Shown: positions 6,373 through 9,588 of the stretch, piece by piece
How the letters are laid out: each line of letters begins with the position of its first letter
Numbering within the stretch: position 1 is the first letter of the stretch
Assembly: GCA_015069525.1 (NCBI GenBank)
Contig: SVIK01000057.1
Location: 1-9,588 of the forward strand
From: Clostridiales bacterium
GTDB taxonomy: Bacteria > Bacillota > Clostridia > Christensenellales > Borkfalkiaceae
DNA length: 9,588 bases
Direction: 5' to 3'
The notes under the pieces: model-generated
What the model was told of the DNA's origin: nothing
Database searches by the model: none
The model's input: only the letters and a program-made list of their open reading frames with translations
Position numbers and translations under genes: made by a program

Positions 6373-7056
6373 TTATCTATTGTTGATAAGCTTGGTAAGT
6401 TCAACAGGGTCTACGATTTGGTCACCCTTGTATACGCGCATGTTGCCCGATGCGATTTCGTCGATAAGGATAACTTCGCCGTTGTTATAACCAAATTCAA
6501 ACTTGATATCCCACAAATCCAAACCAATCGATTTCAAATCGTCTGCAACGACTTTCGTAATTTTAAGCGTTTGTTCTTTCATGGAGTTGAACATTTCCAT
6601 GCTCATAACCCCAAGTGCCGAAAGACCTTCCGCCGTCACGAGAGGGTCGCCCTTCGCGTCGTTTTTGAACGTACATTCTACGTAGCCACCTTCAAGGCGC
6701 GTACCGTTTTCGATATATTCGCCATAGCGACGGATAAAGCTACCCGTAGCAACCAAACGGCAGATAACCTCCAAGCCGTGGCCGAATACCGTCGCGGGAA
6801 GTACCTCCATCGTAGCGTTTTCTATGTCAGCCGATACGTAGTGCGTTTTGATACCTGCTTTTTTCAACATTTCAAAATAGTATACGGAAGATTTCAAATT
6901 TGCCTTACCGATACCTTCAATCGTAAGCCCTACCGTGTTTTCACCCGGGTCGAACACGCCGTCTTTGCCCGTGCAATCGTCTTTGAATTTGAGCAACACG
7001 TTGCCATTTTCAAGCTTGTAAACGTCTTTCGTTTTACCTGTGTACAATTTTTCCAT
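6373..7056 (-). CDS. purC: SAICAR synthetase, purine biosynthesis
   Basis: A 227-residue phosphoribosylaminoimidazole-succinocarboxamide synthase. In the cytoplasm it joins CAIR and aspartate using ATP to give SAICAR in de novo purine synthesis. Family features are the N-terminal YTGKTKDVY (5-13) nucleotide-binding strand-loop, the ICRLVATGSFIRRYG block (98-112) that matches the first family signature, the second signature LWDIKFEFG (181-189), and DEIASGNMRVYK (199-210), where standard enzymes have DEISPDTCR, so this copy is of a divergent type common in Clostridia. The length is slightly below the usual 235-245 residues. The ATG at 7056 follows AGAGGAAAAT; an upstream in-frame start at 7098 lies close to the predicted transcription start and has no such site. 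It is monocistronic with its own promoter, away from other pur genes in this window. Confidence 0.95.
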   Translation of the reverse strand: MEKLYTGKTKDVYKLENGNVLLKFKDDCTGKDGVFDPGENTVGLTIEGIGKANLKSSVYYFEMLKKAGIKTHYVSADIENATMEVLPATVFGHGLEVICRLVATGSFIRRYGEYIENGTRLEGGYVECTFKNDAKGDPLVTAEGLSALGVMSMEMFNSMKEQTLKITKVVADDLKSIGLDLWDIKFEFGYNNGEVILIDEIASGNMRVYKGDQIVDPVELTKLINNR

Positions 7057-7112
7057 AACTATTTTCCTCTTGTAATATAAAATTTGCAGGTCTTGCAACC
7101 ATTAACAAATTT

Positions 7113-7141
7113 ATTATAGCAAATTTATACGAATTTCACAA
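7113..7141 (-). promoter_or_regulatory. Promoter of purC
   Basis: TTGTGA (7141-7136), a 17 bp spacer and a consensus TATAAT (7118-7113) with TGC before it. Transcription would begin near 7106, a leader of about 50 nt. I see no purine riboswitch fold and no room for one in this leader. Confidence 0.8.
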
Positions 7142-7148
7142 CTATATG

Positions 7149-7184
7149 AAAGCAAAAAAAATCAAAAAAAACAAATTTTTTTTA
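7149..7184 (-). terminator. Possible GC-free terminator after the DUF1071 gene
   Basis: About 14 nt past the DUF1071 stop the minus strand reads eight A, a short TTTG, eight T, GA and eight T. The A and T runs could pair into a weak hairpin followed by a U tract. With no G-C pairs it would be a poor intrinsic terminator, so read-through into purC is possible. Confidence 0.35.
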
Positions 7185-7197
7185 GCCTCTTTCTCTC

Positions 7198-7803
7198 CTA
7201 TTTATTCACGGCTTTTTTTGTCGTTTTCCTCGTGGGCGGTGTTTTCGGGGTACGCTTTTCTTTTTGTTCCTTCAATACTCCGCGTACCGCTTCGCACTCT
7301 TCCGCGCCCCACTTCTCTATCGTCATACCAAGCTGATGCTCGTACCACTTTATCGTCTTTTCCACGTCTTGCACCTGCCATTTTTCCCGCAACTCTTTTT
7401 TCGTTATCGGCGCAAAATCTATCGGCGCTTCGGGCAAATCCTCCCCTGCGTAAATATACAAACCTAACCCAAACATCGCCAAATTTTTCGTCAAACAACG
7501 CATAATCGTCTTATTGACTTCCGTCATCTTCGGTTGCAATATCGCATTGTTTCGCGCGTCCATTACAGGCAACCACATTTCATACGTTTTATCCCCCGCC
7601 GTCACGCGCGTTTGTACCATATACCCCATTTTATCATTCCCCGAACAAAAAGCGCCGTCAAACTCGTTCACTTTATAACTCGCTTCGGGGTAGATTTTTT
7701 TAAACTCTGCCCAAGCAAACGCCCAAGATAGATAGGTTAAATTCCCTTTTTTCTCCGTTTTATCGTTGACGTTGATTGCATAAACCTCTTCAAACTTTTC
7801 CAT
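7198..7803 (-). CDS. DUF1071 single-strand annealing protein (Sak3-type, Rad52-like)
   Basis: A 201-residue protein whose first 125 residues match the DUF1071 family, phage-type single-strand DNA annealing proteins grouped with Sak/Erf/Rad52 (Sak3). Visible blocks are INVNDKTEKKGNLTYLSWA (10-28), aligned with the typical opening of the family, TYEMWLPVMD (73-82), and the highly conserved stretch from TIMRCLTKNLAMFGLG to YIYAGEDLP (99-124). A helical region (140-180) and a basic, proline- and threonine-rich tail (181-201, RTPKTPPTRKTTKK) follow, probably disordered and DNA-contacting. These proteins anneal complementary strands during recombination. AGGAGG precedes the ATG at 7803; the earlier in-frame ATG at 7875 lies in the neighbour's terminator. 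Such genes usually sit in phage recombination modules beside an exonuclease and SSB; here neighbours are purC and a glycosidase. Its promoter is not clear: TATATA near 7824 lacks a convincing -35. Confidence 0.88.
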   Translation of the reverse strand: MEKFEEVYAINVNDKTEKKGNLTYLSWAFAWAEFKKIYPEASYKVNEFDGAFCSGNDKMGYMVQTRVTAGDKTYEMWLPVMDARNNAILQPKMTEVNKTIMRCLTKNLAMFGLGLYIYAGEDLPEAPIDFAPITKKELREKWQVQDVEKTIKWYEHQLGMTIEKWGAEECEAVRGVLKEQKEKRTPKTPPTRKTTKKAVNK

Positions 7804-7857
7804 GCTTTCCTCCTGTGTAGCTATATATAGTTTAACCAAGCGGAAGCGAAAGTATGC

Positions 7858-7891
7858 AAAAGACGACGAAAGCACTCCTTCGTCGTCTTTT
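7858..7891 (-). terminator. Terminator of the rhamnosidase gene
   Basis: A 13 bp perfect stem, AAAAGACGACGAA (7858-7870) with TTCGTCGTCTTTT (7879-7891), loop AGCACTCC. Read on the minus strand it follows the glycosidase stop (7909) by 17 nt and ends in four T. It also insulates the DUF1071 gene from upstream transcription. Confidence 0.88.
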
Positions 7892-7908
7892 TATCGTTGA
7901 TTATATTC

Positions 7909-9588
7909 TCAATTTACCTGCGGTAAGTATTTGTCAAAAAGATAACAAGCTACGCTTGTCCACGCGTGGCAAAGGCTACCCGCGTCGTCGAAGTCTGCCT
8001 CGCCAAACGGAGTTTCCCAATAACTGGTTGCGCCAGAGAAAATCATGTTTCCGCAACGCTCGCAAATATCGTCCACGCACCAAGCGACGTCGCCCGTCGT
8101 TTTAATAATCGCCTCATATTTCCAAACGAGCGTGCCAAACCCGACGTCTTCCATTACGCCCCGAGGATTTTTCAACGCCCTACAAATACGTTCAGCCTTA
8201 GCTTTTGGCAAATCTTTGGCGAGCACAACGAGCGCTTGCATATACGCATGGTACCCCTCTTTTCCTCCTTCTTCCCTCACATAAGAAGCGTACAAGCCCT
8301 TTTCTTCATCGTAGAAATTTTCAAGCTTTTGAGAAAGTTCTTTTGCATACGCGGAAAGTTCTTCGGCTTTTTGTATATTTCCCACTCTTCTTTCCAATTC
8401 CGCATACTCTTTTGCCGCCCGACAAATAAACACGGTAAGAATTCCGTCTCCGTCCGCAGGCAACGGTTTCGTGCGCATAAACAACTCCTCTCCGCCTTCC
8501 AAACCGTTCGTCCAATCGTGCCAATTCCAATATTCCTTTTCAGAAAAAACGGTGATACCAATCTCGTTCGTACGCTTTTGGAAAGCCGAAAGCATTTTCT
8601 CCGCATACGGCAACATTTCCTTAATAAACTCTTCGTTATAATCCGCCTCCGCGTTCTCACAAACCGCTAAAAGCCAATGCGCCGTATGTGCGGGAATTGT
8701 GAACGGGTTCGCCATAGGCGAACGCAATTCCACAAACCCGTCTTCGCGCGAAGCGTACGCCATCAAACGCAAGCTTTCGCGGGGATATTCGTATTCCTCA
8801 AACGCCGTATACCCAAACAGCATTTGGTATCTGCCGTCCGCATAATGCCCTTGTTCCCGCCAAGGACAATCCTCATAATATTCGTGCGCACACAAATCAA
8901 GCGTTCGTCTACCCACCTCGTAAATTTTATTGAGCAATCTATCCCCAAAATCTTTTTTAGGACGTTTGAACGGGTAATTCACCTCGCGTACCGTCAATCT
9001 TTCCACGGTAAGTTTCTCCGCTTCTACGTACATGCAAAGATAACGGCAACCGATTCTTTCTAAATACCCGTTAAATTCATTCTTGCCCGCCTTTAAGGTG
9101 AATTCTTGGGCAAAGTTTCTATCCTCAATTTCCGTACGAATACGCAAATCGGAAAGATGTTCTCCCCAACCCACGTACGCCTTGCAAGGCTTATCTACCG
9201 TCACGGAAAAGCTCATTACCCCCGCCGTTTCAAAGCCTACGTCCGCAAGTACGAACACGCCGTCCCCGCCTTGCGCGGTGAAACAAACGGGCTCCTGCAA
9301 GTCCGCATACGCCATGCGGTTTTTTCCCGTCATCTCTGCAAAACGCTTGCTGGAAAGCCAAGCTCTTTGCATTTTTTCGCCCAATTTATCGCCGTCGCGG
9401 AAGGCAAATATCCCTTGTGCCACTATCGTGGAAGGCAATGGTTCGCTTATCGAAAGAAGTGGTATTCGGCGTGGCGTTTCCACGCAACCCGTTTCCACCA
9501 GCGTAGCGTCCTCCCACGCCCCGCCAATCGCCGTAAAATCGTACGCTATTCCCACGCCCAGCATTCCTGTCACCAATCCGCCCGCAGA
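7909..9588 (-). CDS. GH78-type alpha-L-rhamnosidase, 5' end beyond right edge
   Basis: The frame is open to the right edge (the last codons read S-A-G-G), so this is a partial gene of at least 559 residues with its N-terminus missing; the TTG at 9576 is internal. It would hydrolyse terminal alpha-L-rhamnose from glycans or glycosides. Residue numbers count from the window edge. The first about 210 residues are beta-rich, like the jelly-roll domains of the family. The (alpha/alpha)6 catalytic domain follows, with EDCPWREQ at 239-246, where the D and E correspond to the rhamnose-binding Asp and the general acid Glu of GH78, then WNWHDWTNGLEG (354-365), and YWETPFGEADFD (523-534), with the likely base Glu525, followed by AGSLCHAW. 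No signal peptide can be judged. The ring motif after the acid appears one residue shorter than usual. Family call strong, exact substrate unknown. Confidence 0.88.
   Translation of the reverse strand, partial: SAGGLVTGMLGVGIAYDFTAIGGAWEDATLVETGCVETPRRIPLLSISEPLPSTIVAQGIFAFRDGDKLGEKMQRAWLSSKRFAEMTGKNRMAYADLQEPVCFTAQGGDGVFVLADVGFETAGVMSFSVTVDKPCKAYVGWGEHLSDLRIRTEIEDRNFAQEFTLKAGKNEFNGYLERIGCRYLCMYVEAEKLTVERLTVREVNYPFKRPKKDFGDRLLNKIYEVGRRTLDLCAHEYYEDCPWREQGHYADGRYQMLFGYTAFEEYEYPRESLRLMAYASREDGFVELRSPMANPFTIPAHTAHWLLAVCENAEADYNEEFIKEMLPYAEKMLSAFQKRTNEIGITVFSEKEYWNWHDWTNGLEGGEELFMRTKPLPADGDGILTVFICRAAKEYAELERRVGNIQKAEELSAYAKELSQKLENFYDEEKGLYASYVREEGGKEGYHAYMQALVVLAKDLPKAKAERICRALKNPRGVMEDVGFGTLVWKYEAIIKTTGDVAWCVDDICERCGNMIFSGATSYWETPFGEADFDDAGSLCHAWTSVACYLFDKYLPQVN

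Noticed and set aside
6418..7080. A 220-codon open frame antisense to purC
   Set aside because: It mirrors the purC coding strand, has no ribosome binding site, and its composition follows from codon use of the real gene.
7057..7106. Purine riboswitch in the purC leader
   Set aside because: The leader is about 50 nt, too short for the aptamer plus expression platform; only a small imperfect hairpin is seen.
7966..8670. A 234-codon open frame antisense to the rhamnosidase
   Set aside because: It lies wholly within a well-supported GH78 gene, has no plausible start signal and resembles no protein.
9574..9576. TTG as start of the rhamnosidase
   Set aside because: The frame stays open to the window edge and no ribosome binding site precedes the TTG; GH78 proteins also need more N-terminal sequence.

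Overview
The window looks like ordinary chromosome from a low-to-moderate-GC Gram-positive anaerobe of the Bacillota, most likely Clostridia. The evidence is near-consensus sigma-A promoters (TTGACA/TATAAT with 17 bp spacers, several with an extended TG), strong purine-rich ribosome binding sites, compact T-tailed terminator hairpins, a lipobox lipoprotein, and family content typical of uncultured gut Clostridia. The taxonomic placement is inference; no rRNA or other marker gene is present.

Layout, left to right. (1) 1-2054, minus strand: a promoter drives a sodium/solute symporter whose stop overlaps by 4 nt (ATGA) the start of phenylacetate-CoA ligase paaK, which runs off the left edge. Together they look like an uptake-and-activation pair for an aryl acid. 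(2) 2083-2568, minus: a monocistronic small lipoprotein with its own consensus promoter and a UUCG-loop terminator. (3) 2619-4457, plus: a two-gene ABC exporter operon (BcrA/LanF-type ATPase plus ABC-2 permease) ending in a terminator shared with the convergent gene that follows. (4) 4454-6352: a small XRE-type regulator (minus) divergent from a two-gene operon of zinc-ribbon membrane proteins (plus). The 137 bp between them holds three separate palindromic elements laid over both promoters. (5) 6322-7141, minus: a stand-alone purC with its own promoter, sharing a bidirectional terminator with the zinc-ribbon operon. (6) 7198-7803, minus: a solitary DUF1071 (Sak3-type, Rad52-like) single-strand annealing protein with no phage genes beside it. 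(7) 7858-9588, minus: a GH78-type alpha-L-rhamnosidase, cut by the right edge.

The genes do not form one pathway; these are small independent transcription units. No tRNA, rRNA, CRISPR array, insertion sequence or integrase was seen, and no gene-free gap exceeds about 175 bp. The best candidate for something undescribed is the XRE-controlled zinc-ribbon membrane protein pair with its layered operator region. The lone annealing protein and the symporter-paaK coupling are the next most interesting.
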